From positions 266,915 to 315,286 of the forward strand of contig BFEA01000473.1 in the NCBI GenBank assembly GCA_003427395.1: a stretch of DNA of 48,372 nt, written 5' to 3'. Below, piece after piece: positions 20,158 through 30,734 of the stretch. Position 1 is the first letter of the stretch. Each line of letters starts with the position of its first letter. This DNA comes from Chara braunii. Taxonomy: Eukaryota; Streptophyta; Charophyceae; Charales; Characeae. The position numbers and the translations under genes are program-made. Below the pieces are notes generated by a model, which was not told where the DNA came from, ran no database searches, and was given only the letters and a program-made list of their open reading frames with translations.

Positions 20158-20161
20158 AATT
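20158..20161. repeat. Target-site duplication of element A, right side
   Basis: AATT, matching 11,340-11,343 on the far side of the element. Confidence 0.55.
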
Positions 20162-21503
20162 TTCATATGAATATGAATTAGAAAGAAGTCTACCTTCATA
20201 GTTCAAAGTTCCGTTTCTTTCTGATTTCCGTACTCTTTTCTGAAGTGTCTTGGGATGGCAAGGGTCTGTTGAGAACTGGTTTCAACTTTCTAGTGTTGTA
20301 ACTTTCTAGTGTTGTGTAAGCCTTTGTGAATGTCTGTGTGACAGTATTGACTCTATATTGAGCTGTCAAGTTGTGAATAGTGAAAGAGACAGTAAGCTGT
20401 GATATGTAAAGTACTGCTTATAACTAATGTCTTTTTTTTTGTTTTTTTTGTGTTTTATGTTTTTTTGGTCTGGACGTTTTTGTGTCTGGTGCACCGGTCC
20501 GGGCGGTCCGGGTCCAGTCCTGTCCGATTGTCCGGTGCCTGTCCGGATTACTGGACGTCTGGACCAGTCCAGACAAATGTCTGGGCCTCGGTCCAGACAT
20601 GTCCGGGTACGGGTCCGCGGTTGCCATGAAAAAAACTGAAAAAAATCATTTTTTTTTTCGTCCCCAAAATTATCCGCCCCCCCTCAAAAAATCCCCAGAT
20701 TTCGCCCCCTCCTTTTTTAAGTTTTTATGTTTCGTTTTTGCGAGGGGGTAGGGAAGACCCCCCCGACTCAGAACCCACTCCCCGCTCCCAAAACCCCCTC
20801 CCCGATCAGCCACGGCTGCGGCCGAAAGTTCTCGGCGGGAGCGGCCTTGGCCGGGGGGGTCCCGTCCACGGCCGGTGGCCGCGGCTGCGACCGAACTCGG
20901 CCGCGGCCAGGGGGGAACATAGGTTGTCGAGAGTCGTCCTAGAAGTCGAAAAGGTGACCATTGAAAGTTGATGCCGAAGCCCGAAGATCTACCTGAAACC
21001 AGTACCGTGCCGAAATTGCCGCTGCCTGTCACGCTCGTCCTCCTTGGCCCCTTGGTCTATGAGCCAGCCGAGGCTGCGGGAAGAACCAGCAACGGTGCCA
21101 TTCTATCGGACTGGGAGCCCCCTTTTGTGACCAAAAGGAAAAGACCCTTGCTCGGCTGCTGCCACTGCCCGCAACTGATAAATTTTCTACCCTGTTGGGC
21201 CTGTTCAGCCGATAATAATGCGAGCCCTCGAATTTTCCCACCCGCTCCACCTTGTCCCTAGCTCCGTTTTCCAGTCCTTCAACCCCACTGGGCGTTAGGG
21301 GCTTGAGGCCCGAGAGACAAGTGACCTATGTCCTTCCCCAACTCGCGCGCCCAGAATCACAATATCGGAAAGGCGTGGCCAACGCTCTGGGGGTTTGACC
21401 TCCCAAGCCGGAAAGGCGAGTCCTCGGACACTGTGAGCTGCACGACCAGCTTGCCCACTCGAGAGGAAGGGAAATCCGGTCGCTTGATAAGGCGAGGCCC
21501 ACT
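20162..21503. other. Stretch without a gene; GTCC/GGAC-rich low-complexity part
   Basis: No domain-bearing ORF was seen. Bases about 20,497-20,625 are built from degenerate GTCCGG and GTCCAGAC words and include the 8-bp near-palindrome GTCTGGAC-ca-GTCCAGAC at 20,557-20,574. Bases 20,640-20,930 are C-rich and GC-rich, with CGGCCGCGGC-type words like those near 10,340. Confidence 0.55.
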
Positions 21504-21800
21504 GATGGTTTGTTTACCCAAAGTGCAAAGGCATTTGCCCGATCCAAAAAAAAAAGGTCACTACCACAGATAGTTGCTTACGCAAAGCGGAAAGGTGTTA
21601 GCCCACCAAAAAAAACAGGTCGCATGACAAAGCAAGGCCATAGATGGATTGTTTAACCCACGCAGAAAGCATTAGCCCACTCAAAAAAAGGACAGGTCGA
21701 ATAATAAAGTGAGGTCACGGATGGTCTGTTTACTGAAGTACAAAAGCATTTGCCCACTAAAAAAACAACAACAGATCGAGCGACAAAGCAAACCCCGCAA
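21504..21800. repeat. Four tandem ~75-bp repeats
   Basis: Units start at about 21,504, 21,570, 21,644 and 21,720 with 'gat(g/a)g(t)ttg(t)tta', then 'aaag..(t)t(t)agccca' and an A-run, then 'caggtcg...gacaaagc(a)agg'. Identity between units is moderate. The stretch is non-coding. Confidence 0.8.
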
Positions 21801-21890
21801 AAACGAAAGTCGTCGAAGACCAACGCGCAGGAAGTTTGTCCACCCAACGCAGAAAAGCAAACCTTTGGGTACGATGAGCGAGCAGACGGT

Positions 21891-23012
21891 TTTTCAAGAA
21901 GCAGACTCGCTCCCTCTATGACCTGCACTTTCTCCTCCCTTTTCTCGCAGCTCTCTTCCCTCTCCCTTCCTCACACACACGCACTCAAGGTAAAAACAAA
22001 GAAAAAGAACTTGCGACACTGTTTAGAGAAAGGAAGATCAGCGATGTTCCACCACCCGAAGAGTCGAGGCTGGCGCCCAACCCACGAGCTGCTACCAGGC
22101 CACGAAGCACTTTGATATGAGCCCCTAGTGAGACCTGCCTCTGCAGCCCGCCCCCCCATGTGACCTTGCGGACAATGGCTGACAACCGCGGCAGCAACCG
22201 AAGATACCGACCCCGTAGGCCCTTCTGATGAGACCAGGTAAGCGATCTACTCTCCGTCTCCCCCCCAAGCGACCTCGCTCTCTGTCTCCCCCCCCATTCT
22301 ACCCCTTCTCTACTGCACTCTAAGAGCTTTCACCTGGTGCACGGTTCCGTTTGCCTCCAGAGGTTGCCAGAGCGCCCGTCAAACTTGCGCTCGGCGTCTC
22401 GATGCTCGAAGCTCTCCTCGAATGGTCAGCGCCTCCTTCGCTAGCAGGGTGCACTCTTCTTTCCTCCTGGGTCCGCCCGTGTGGTTTTCAAGAAGCAGAC
22501 TCACTCCCTCTATGACCCACACTTTCTCCTCCCTTTTCTCGCAGCTCTCTTCCCTCTAAGAAAAAAAACTTGCAACACCATTTAGAGAAAGGATGATCAA
22601 CGATTTTCCACCACCCGAAGAGCCGAGGCTGGCGCCCGACCCACCAGCTGCTACCAGGCCACGAAGCGCTTTGATCTACGCCCCTAGTGAGACCTGCCTC
22701 TGCAGCCCACCCCCCCGGGTGACCTCGTGGACAATGGCTGACAACCGCGGCAGCAACCGAAGATACCGACCCCGTAGGCCCTTCTAATGAGACCAGGTAA
22801 CCTCCCTCTCCGTCTCCCCCCCCCTTTGACCCCTTCTCTAGTACACTCTAAGAACTCTCACCCCACGCGCAGTTCCATTTGCCTCCGGAGGTTGCCAGAG
22901 CGCCCGTCAAACTTGCGCTTGACGTCTTGATGCGAGGAGCTCTCCTCGAATGGTCAGCGCCTCCTTCGCTAGCAGGGCACGGTCTTCTTTCCTCCTGGGT
23001 CCGCTCGTGTGG
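21891..23012. repeat. Tandem duplication of a ~594-bp unit
   Basis: Unit one is 21,891-22,484 and unit two is 22,485-23,012, at an initial offset of 594 bp. Unit two is shorter by internal deletions near 22,558 and 22,800. Both carry an identical stretch encoding 'MADNRGSNRRYRPRRPF' before a stop, followed in both by the splice-donor-like AG|GTAA. Identity is high in the core, so the duplication is fairly recent. I cannot show that it is a gene. Confidence 0.88.
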
Positions 23013-26000
23013 TCCTGGCGCTTCGGGCAAACAGGCCTTCTTGCTTCACTTGAACATTACTACTTGTTCGATCGGTCCCTTGGGCAGACTTGATAGTTGC
23101 ACGTTCGAACTGCCTCCTAAGCGAGATGCGCCATTTGGCAGCCGCCTGGCAGGATCTGAGACTCTGCGTGCTCCCGGCTCAGTCCCTCGAGCCAACCTCG
23201 ACAGTCGTCGTCTCTAGTCTTCTTCCTACCTGGATTGCCCACTCGGTTGCTGCACACCACTATTGAAGGCCGCCTTCTTGCACCCGACTCGTTCGCTTAG
23301 CTGCCACGGGCCGCAAACTCGCGTTCGTGTCACGAGTCCCCTTCACCCTTACTCACACTCCTCTCGGGCGAGTGCGTGAGCGATAGTACGCCTTCCTCAC
23401 GACTCCACCCACTTTCCCGTTCTCTCTTCTTCCCTCTCTATCTCTCCCTTCAATCTGCCTCCCTCTCGGATCACACGGGCGTGGATAAAGGCGCTATCGA
23501 GCTCTACTCCGGATGCCTACCCTCGTTCGCCCTTCGTGCTCTAGCAGTCCCCGCTCGCCGCACTCTATGAGCTCTTCTCTCTCTACGTCCGCTACCACGG
23601 TCGCCCCCGTACGTCTCGAGCCTCCCCCTATGCAGTCCCCTGTCTTCCCTTATATACTTATTCTCCTCCCCTTTTGGCTGATCTCGCTCTTCCATAGGTG
23701 TTCGAAATTCCCACTCCTTTGGGCGCCAATTCAAAATTTTCGACTAAACTCCCGATTCCCGCCTCCACTTTTCCCCCTTTGCCCACTTTCTTACTTCACC
23801 TTTCTTTAATCCATCGTTACGCCGCCCCTCCCCAATCAGGACTCGCCCTTTCTCCGATCACCGGATCGATCTTACTCGCGGATCGCGCTTCCGATAGCTT
23901 GCTTCGCCCCTTTTGCCAAACGCCTGTAATTTTGGCCGGTTCCCGCCCAGTCTTCATTCTCTCCTGCTCGCTGGTAGTTATGCTGGTGCCCATCTTTCAC
24001 ATCGCCTTACCTTCTCCTCCGAGGTCCTGCGATCTCCCGCCACTTAGCCCTGCAACCATCTCGAGGGCAGTCGCGGCCCTCGTCCCCCCCCTTTGCGATC
24101 AGTTATCAAGAAGAGAGGCGCGCACGCTCCCTTGCTCGTCTATCTGACCAGGTCGAGATAGTAGATAGTTCCTTGGTCACCACTGGCCGTAGCACACGTG
24201 GCTGGCACTTTCAAGATTCTTTCTTTCGCAGATCGACCCCTCAAGTCTGAGGCCTCGTGCAGCCCTTTCGGAGGGCAATCGTGGCCCGCTGGATACCATA
24301 CGTCGAGTCGGCCACGCCGACACCTCTTTTGCTTGTTAGTTCGGAATCTGGTACTATCCTTGGTCTTCGTGCATTCAGTTTGTGCCCGTCCTCCTAACCT
24401 TTCAGATCTCGAAGGGTGTGTGCCCTGCCTTAGTTCCTTGTAAACGGTTATTAGGAATCGTCTTGGACAGTTCCCGCCCCAATTCTTCTTTCATAGCGGA
24501 AGCGCTTGGCCCTAGCTCCCAATCTCTCTCAGTGGAAGCCGCTACCTTGCACAGTCTTGCGGCCCTGTGCTCCTTGCCCTCGCGCAACACAACGTTTTCG
24601 CCTGCAACCCGACTTGGCTTTAGCTTATTCTCCTCATTCTCCTAGGCGCAGCCTGTAAGACCCCCGCTTCCCAGCCACCTCAGCTCGTCCCTTGGGCAAA
24701 CGGGGACACTGCATCGATTGACCGACTAACTTGGCGAGCTAGCGCTGCCTCTTCTCGAATTGCTGGAGGGCCAGTCTCAAGGTCATTCCGAGCCAGGCAC
24801 TTAGTGAGCAACCGGTCACGAATTCTTCCGAAGGGGATCTCACAACCCCTAATCCCGTCCAAGTGCCTGTGCCGTCGTTTTTTTCTCCTTGCATTGCCAC
24901 TCTTCGTGTCTCCACCGACGCGGATCTCCTCGTACATGAACTAGCCATCTCAATCCAACCGCCATACCATGGCACCTTCGGGAAGGGTCTGTAGTCGGCA
25001 TCGTCCCCTCCGCGGCTCAAGCACCTTTCCATATCCGATTTTTCAATACCACCACCCACGATTTGTTGTGGAGGGTTGGGCGTGAGTATGCCCATTGGGA
25101 CAGAATGATGGTGAATTGAGCCTTGGGCATATATGGCCAGGAGGGCACCAGGGCAAGGAGTTGGTCACGTGAAATCCTTTTCCACACGGTCTCGAAAGTT
25201 CTCATTTGAATACTCGCTACTACCACTCGGGACTGCGTCGGGACCCGTTTCACCTAGGCTCGCGCTACACGCTTCGCAGCAGGCCTTGTGCCGTCCTACT
25301 CGTCGTGGCGTTGGATTTGCCACTACGGCCAAGTATAGGTCGCGCGCTTCAGCGCCATCCTTTTTTAGGGCTGATTGGTTCAGCAGGAGAGTTGTTATAC
25401 ACGCCTTTTGTGGTGTTTGGGTCGGCACACAGTTTAGCACTGACCTGGGAACTGTGGGAAGACCTGCATCGATACCGAGTGCAAATCGTTCGTCGAACTT
25501 CGGTATAGGGGCAAAAAGGCTATTCGAACCACGTAGTTGTTAGTGCCCCTCAAAGTTTTCGCAAGGGAACCCAAATTGTTGGATAGTGTTATCACATAAT
25601 CGCCTAGGTGCTGTTTACTGCGCTATGGAGGAGCGGGCTGATGTCAACAAGAAAAGGAACGAAGGTGACAGAGACAAAGAGAAGGTACTTACCGTCGAAG
25701 GGTGGCGGTGCAAGAAGAACGGGAAGTCGCGCTATGGTGTAAAATTGGTGCGCGAACCGGTTGGCAGTGTATCTGCCTTGGTTTAAGTGGAGCATTCACT
25801 CTCACATTGCAAGTTAAGGGAGTTATGAAGTGGGGCTGATCGTTGTGAGCTAAGTCGCCTTTTCCGGAGGTCATCATCGTAACCTTCTCCATCAACGTAA
25901 TAATGTTGATCGACATCGTCCACATGATCGAGCGTGACCGATGTCCTCGTTCCTAACAAAAATCCTTTTGCTCGTAATACAGATCATAGTTGTTTCAGAC

Positions 26001-26350
26001 CTTGCATGTAAAGATTAGCCGCGTTGTCTTGTTGTTTCGGACCTTGCATGCATAATGGCCGAGAATGTGGCTAAGTTCATCGGGAGGCAGAAGGTAGGGG
26101 TCGAAAAAGGGGAAACGACATGAATAGTGGTCGGCACGCGCGAATCCTAACAAGATCAGGCGAGGAGAAGCGTGAGGTGGGGTTTTTCCGAACGGGCGAT
26201 TTGGTTGATGGAAGCAGGTCGTTGTTGGGGTAAAGGACAGGGAGTTAAAGAAAACAGGCGGTGTAGGGCCAAACCCCGGTAGACGTTCTTCCGTAGGCTG
26301 TTCCCGGTAGGTATCAAGGCTTCGACCGGAAAGTCAATCTCACTTCAGTA
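23013..26350. other. Stretch without a recognisable gene
   Basis: About 3.3 kb with only overlapping, domain-free ORFs. The 23.0-24.6 kb part is C/T-rich on the plus strand, which produces long plus-strand ORFs by composition. The minus ORFs 24,680-24,937 and 24,739-25,095 contain a stretch vaguely like module A ('SASVETRRVAMQ', 'LRLALQQFEK'), but too weakly to call. The right end probably includes the unrecognised 3' end of element C. Confidence 0.45.
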
Positions 26351-27037
26351 TCAAAGTTCTGCTGGGATACATCCCGTTGTCCTCTTAGGTGTCATGTTCT
26401 CTCAGAAGACAACCTGCTTAAGATACCTAGTCCAGCTTCCCAGATGGTCCGCTGCGAGCTTCGCAATCGTGTTCTTTAAGGTTCGGTGCCCTCTTTCCAC
26501 AGGTGCATTGGCCTCCGGATGATACGGCTCGATGAGTTTGATCGGTACGCAGAGTCTCTTAAGCATTCCATATACTTCTTGTTAGACAAATTTTGTCCCA
26601 TTGTCTGCTATAAACCTCCTGACGAAAGGATGCCTTAAGTAGAAGTCTTCTATCCAGTCCGCTACGCTTCTCCCTCTCTTTTTCTTGAGAGCGACCGCGT
26701 CCACGAACCCACTCAAGTTGTCTCGCGCATCCAGGATATACCTGTACCCATCTGTTGATACAGGCATGACCGCAAGGTCAAGGTGGACCAGATGTCCCAG
26801 TCCTAGCACCCTCGTTGGTCAAAGTGGCTCGAAGACACGTGCCGAGCTCCATTCCTGGCAGATTAGGCAGGTCTGGCAGTACGTGGCGACCATGCCCGCC
26901 ATGCCTGGCCAACAATAGAGTGGCGCTATCTTTGCAAAAGTTCCTTTGGACGACCGATGTCCTCCTGCCAATTCGTCGTGCATTGCCTGGATAACGTATA
27001 ATTGCCTAGAGCTTCCGCACAAAACTCTTCTAGGCAC
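26351..27037 (-). pseudogene. pol: Element C integrase
   Basis: One minus-strand frame carries the whole integrase with TGA (26,819-26,821), TAA (26,582-26,584), TGA (26,402-26,404) and TGA (26,351-26,353). The N-terminal zinc-binding region is HDELAGGH with CQTCLIC about 32 residues later (HHCC). The catalytic core has D in 'HLDLAV', D in 'IADNGTKF' and E in 'YHPEANAPVERGH', giving a complete D,D,E set. Integrase would insert the cDNA into host DNA. No chromodomain is visible after it, in contrast to element A. The stops make it non-functional. Confidence 0.9.
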
Positions 27038-27494
27038 AACACCTTCCTCTCTTCGGAACAGATCCGACCCTTAGGACGTACCTTTTGGCCTCCTCCCTTG
27101 CTTTAATGCTGACTTCCATGGGTTGTTTGTTTCCTACCCACAACAACCCGATTTCCCGAAAGACCCCTTCGTATATCTGGGCATAGAAAAACTCATTCCT
27201 TTCCTGGTCCTCATCCTTTCTCTCCTGCATCTGGTTTACCATCCATCGCAACTCTATCCTTTCCCAAGATTCCACTAAGCTCATCACGGCTTCCCGACCT
27301 CCCTCAATCGCCATTGCTATTAATTCCTCCTTCGGTCCTACTATCGCTCCCCATGAATCTTTTTCCTTTTTACGTCCTCGAGTGGTGACTGGTCCTTCTC
27401 TAAGTTCTGCTACTACGGCAGGCGCCCCCTTCTCCAAAGTCCGGATCAACAGTTCTCCCGACGCGCATTCTTCGCCCATCATTTCCTTATCCAC
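27030..27494 (-). CDS. Element C linker between RNase H and integrase (154 aa)
   Basis: A charged, Glu/Arg-rich segment in the pol order between RNase H and the integrase zinc region. It is in a different frame from both, so frameshifts separate it. Features seen are 'EGPVTTRGRKKEKDSWGAIV' and a helical, acidic second half ending in 'REEAKRYVLRVG'. The latter resembles the run-up to the integrase zinc domain in Ty3/Gypsy polyproteins. The upstream sequence at 27,495-27,631 probably belongs to the same ancestral reading. Low intrinsic recognisability; the call rests on position. Confidence 0.5.
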   Translation of the reverse strand: MDKEMMGEECASGELLIRTLEKGAPAVVAELREGPVTTRGRKKEKDSWGAIVGPKEELIAMAIEGGREAVMSLVESWERIELRWMVNQMQERKDEDQERNEFFYAQIYEGVFREIGLLWVGNKQPMEVSIKAREEAKRYVLRVGSVPKRGRCCA

Positions 27495-27631
27495 TGCAAG
27501 AGTTCCGCATTCGTATTCAAGGAATGCGTTTATGGGTCCGCATCTTCCACCCCTTCGGGAGTGATGCAGACCCAGCTCATCCCATCGGCCTTGTTTCTGA
27601 TTTCCGCAATCCGTTCGATCTTATAATCGAA

Positions 27632-29101
27632 CTACCAGATAAATCCTACCCATCTCCCCACCGTTGGATCTATAGGTCTGTAGTTCCTTAAGGCCCCTGC
27701 AACATTCGTCGGATCGATCCTAAGGATGAACTGCCTCCCAAATAGGTAGGCTTGGAAGGTCTTGAGGCAATGCAAGATGGCCAGGACGTCCTTCTTGAAC
27801 TGTGAGTACCGCCGTTCTGCGGAGTTCACGGTTCTCCTTTCGAACCTAATTGGTCTCTCTTTCCCTTCCTCATCCCTTTGAATCCGCACGCCTCCTACGG
27901 CCAAGGGTCCTCCATCCGTTTCTAGGATGAAGGGTCGTCCCACTTCGCACTTAAAACAGGGTGCGGACAAGGCTACTTGCTCAGACGTAAGTATGTCCTT
28001 GAGGGTTTGAACGGCTCCCTCTCGATCCTCCGTCCAGTCCATGGTCCCTTCTTCTCTAATCATGGCCCGGATAGGCTCTGCAATCTTGGCAAAATTTTTA
28101 ATGAAGATCATCCAAAAGCCGACCACGCCTAAAAATGCTCTTACCTCCGTTGTCGTGCGCAGGGGTGTTGGCCACTGTGATATCTTGTCGGTCTTCGCCA
28201 AATCTGGCTTCCTACCGTATGCGCCGCAACGAAATCCTAATATGGTTACTTCCGGCACTGCTAGAATACTCTTTGGTCCACTAGCCGTGATGTTGTATAC
28301 TAGGAATCGGCGGAGCAAGTCCTTGATGTCTTGTAAATGGTCCCATACGAATTTTCGAATTCCCGGCTGAACTTCAGTCTCGTCCTTCTCTTGAGCGCCT
28401 TTGATTGGGTTGTCATCGATATAGGGCTCACACTTTTCTGGAAACATGTCTCCGGCTACGGCGGGCATTCTCCTTTGCGCTTCGGCTACCGCGTTCGTAA
28501 AGCCCATAGGGGTCACTTGCATCTGCAACTGGCCTACGGGGGTGTGCATAGCGGTGTACGGCCTGTCCCGAACATCCAATGGAAGCTGGTCGTACCCTGA
28601 GAACAGATCTATCAGGGAGTAAATGCTACGGCCGACGTGCAATTCCGCTAATAAATCGGCCTGAGGCAGCGAGCCAGCATCCCGGATGGTTACCGCATTC
28701 GACTTCTGCAGATCCTGAATCCACCTTAGCGTCTTGTTGGGCTTTTGAAAGACGAACCACCGGTTCGCGTATGGCGACGCCATAGGTTCTGCGATGAAGG
28801 AGTCCATCTTTGCTCGAAGAAGGTCTGTCACTTCCCCCGCTATCCCAAATTCATAGGACGGACCCTTGTCATTTCAACACTCATGCTCTGCCGTGTGGAT
28901 TCTGACCGGAGAGATCAGCTTTGCGTCCAGCTGCCCCTTTTGGTGATCAGTAAAGGCAAATGCCAGATGAAACTTTTGGCAGGTCTTTTTTATCAAGCGG
29001 GTTTCCTCTTCCGTTAAGAATCCCTCTACCCCTATCTTCATTGTATCAACTACCTCAGCTGGTATCCGATGCCCTTCCGTTGCTCGCCTCTCTCGGATCA
29101 C
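27632..29101 (-). pseudogene. pol: Element C reverse transcriptase and RNase H
   Basis: A minus-strand frame open apart from one TGA at 28,874-28,876. Before it lies the RT approach ('LDAKLISPVRIHTAEHEC'). After it come 399 residues with 'YANRWFVFQKPN' (21-32), 'LIDLFSGYDQ' (73-82), the catalytic YIDD (137-140) and 'SGPKSILAVPEVTILGFRCG' in the connection region. RNase H has ETDGG with D306, D373 in 'RIDPTNV', and 'FKKDVLAIL' at 345-353. The second acidic position in that last motif, usually Glu, appears to be Asp. Apart from the single stop this is the best preserved gene of the element. Confidence 0.92.
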
Positions 29102-29269
29102 CCGGAGGACTTCTCCTTCTCCATAGCCTCTTCCTTCGACGTCTCTAGCAGGATCGAGACTGGTTTTGCTTTCTTTCCTACGACTTCTATTTTCGAACGC
29201 TTCCTTCCGGGATCTTTCGCCTAAAAAATGAACGGTCGGGATTGCCCTCGTCGCCTCTATGACTCGTGG

Positions 29270-30020
29270 TTAAATACTAACTAATTTTCCATTCAGACAA
29301 TATCCCTTTTGCACCTCTCCTTCGAATTTGGCCAAGGCCGCCGAGTTCACTCCTACCTTGTGGTATCTGAGGGCCTTGATGAGCTGTAACAAATCGGGGA
29401 TCTCGAGTGCGACTTCTGATACGTCCATGCGCAGTCCTTTCCGCTTAGGCAGGCTGGCTTCGAGTTCGACTTCGGATTCCTTTTTTGCCACCATAACACC
29501 TAAGACTTCGTCCTCCTGCCTTCTCTTCTTCTGGGGCAGGCCCATCTTGATCCATTCCTTCTTGTTGAATGCCTTCTCGATCATGATTTTTACCCTTCCT
29601 CTTATGCCCTCTATCCGTGCAAAAGCCCCTTTTCGTGCGCTATCCTTGGACGATGGCGACCACGTGGCTAACTTTCCGTTCGGAGGATCCCCTCCTGTCC
29701 CTAGAAGTCGGAGGAGCTCTCCCTGGCCGGTCACTGGGTCCTCTATGTCTACCATGTACGTGCCATCGGGCAAGTGCATGCCTATCATTTCCACGTTTGC
29801 GCACCACGGTCTCCCGAGGATTATATCGTGGTCCATTTCCTCCATTATTGTCATCCGTTGGAACGACCAGATCAACTCCCTGACTCCCGCCTTGACTGCG
29901 CATTTCGTGACATACCCAGCGAACGGGATTTCCTTTCCCCTCCCCCGTCTACTAATGCGTCGGTATGATGAGTCCCGATCTGGATTTTCAACTTTCCTAC
30001 GGGTAGCGCATGGAAGCTGA
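29270..30020 (-). pseudogene. pro: Element C protease region
   Basis: The 201-residue minus ORF 29,270-29,875 begins after the active site. 'DHDIILGRPWC' matches the conserved hydrophobic-Gly motif near the C-terminal end of retropepsins. Upstream, in another frame near 29,960-29,985, the likely flap-and-active-site strand reads 'THHTDALVDGGG', with D-G-G where D-S/T-G is usual. A frameshift between the two parts makes this a pseudogene. The ~110 residues after the protease core are rich in Lys and Glu and lead toward RT. Cleavage of the polyprotein would be its role. Confidence 0.72.
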
Positions 30021-30048
30021 GCTTTGTCCCGGGAGGTGCCCTTATGAC

Positions 30049-30460
30049 TTAGCCACCTTCTCGATCTCGCAAGCTCAAGCGGATGTCTGCAAAGTCTTTC
30101 TCGAGATCCTCCAAATCCCCGCGACTCCTCTGAAGGTTAGCAACTTCTTGTGGCGCTTCCTCCTCCCCTTCCCTTTCCGGCGAGTCGGGGTTTTCGTCTA
30201 TCTCTACTCGCCGACGCGTCAACAAGTTGTCCAAACCCTTTGAGCAACCTAGGGCTGGCCTGCAGCATGGTCTGAAACGACACCGATACCATGGTTCCTA
30301 GTAATTTGCTAAGGGTGTCATCGATCTCAGGCATAGTTAAGATCGGGATTTGGTATCTAAACTTCTTTTTCGCAGCGGTAACTTTGTCTGTAGGCTCTCC
30401 CATAGATTTTCTCTGGTTCCCCGGCCTCGGGCTCTGCATGAGGTACGGAGCCTCCAGCAA
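30049..30460 (-). pseudogene. Element C gag-pro spacer protein, frameshifted
   Basis: Two overlapping minus ORFs (30,137-30,460 and 30,049-30,234) appear to be one protein with a frameshift near 30,240. The first carries 'KKKFRYQIPILTMPEIDDTL' and 'FQTMLQASPRLLKG'; the second continues with 'DNLLTRRRVEIDENPDSPER' and a charged helical tail. The sequence lies between gag and protease, where Ty3/Gypsy polyproteins often have a poorly conserved spacer. No enzymatic motif is seen. Confidence 0.6.
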
Positions 30461-30734
30461 CCTTCTCCATCACGGTGTCACGGATGATTCTTCTCCCAGC
30501 CGTCCCTAGCCGAGTAGTCGCATTCACCCTATCACGTCTGTCGTTTTCCAAAATGAAGTTGACCTACGGCCCGCGGCCCCGAAGTTGATCCCAGATGATA
30601 TCGACCGCCGGCTCAGCCTCTACTGCTGCTACCTCTAACCCATTGAGCATGATAATGGCTCGTCGCATCACCCCTAGCGAGTTCCAATTCACCCGTTCTC
30701 CCTGCGGTCCGAATATCTTTCCCTTTAATAACCT

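Noticed and set aside
22633-22650. TGGCGCCCGA as a tRNA-Lys type primer binding site
   Set aside because: Only about 10 bases match and no LTR boundary or coding body is found next to it.
23376-24645. Series of plus-strand ORFs in C/T-rich DNA
   Set aside because: Ser/Pro/Leu-rich translations reflect composition. None has a domain or continues across frames.
24680-25095. Minus-strand ORFs as another module A protein
   Set aside because: Only a loose resemblance in charged residues; the VWIE-type core is absent.
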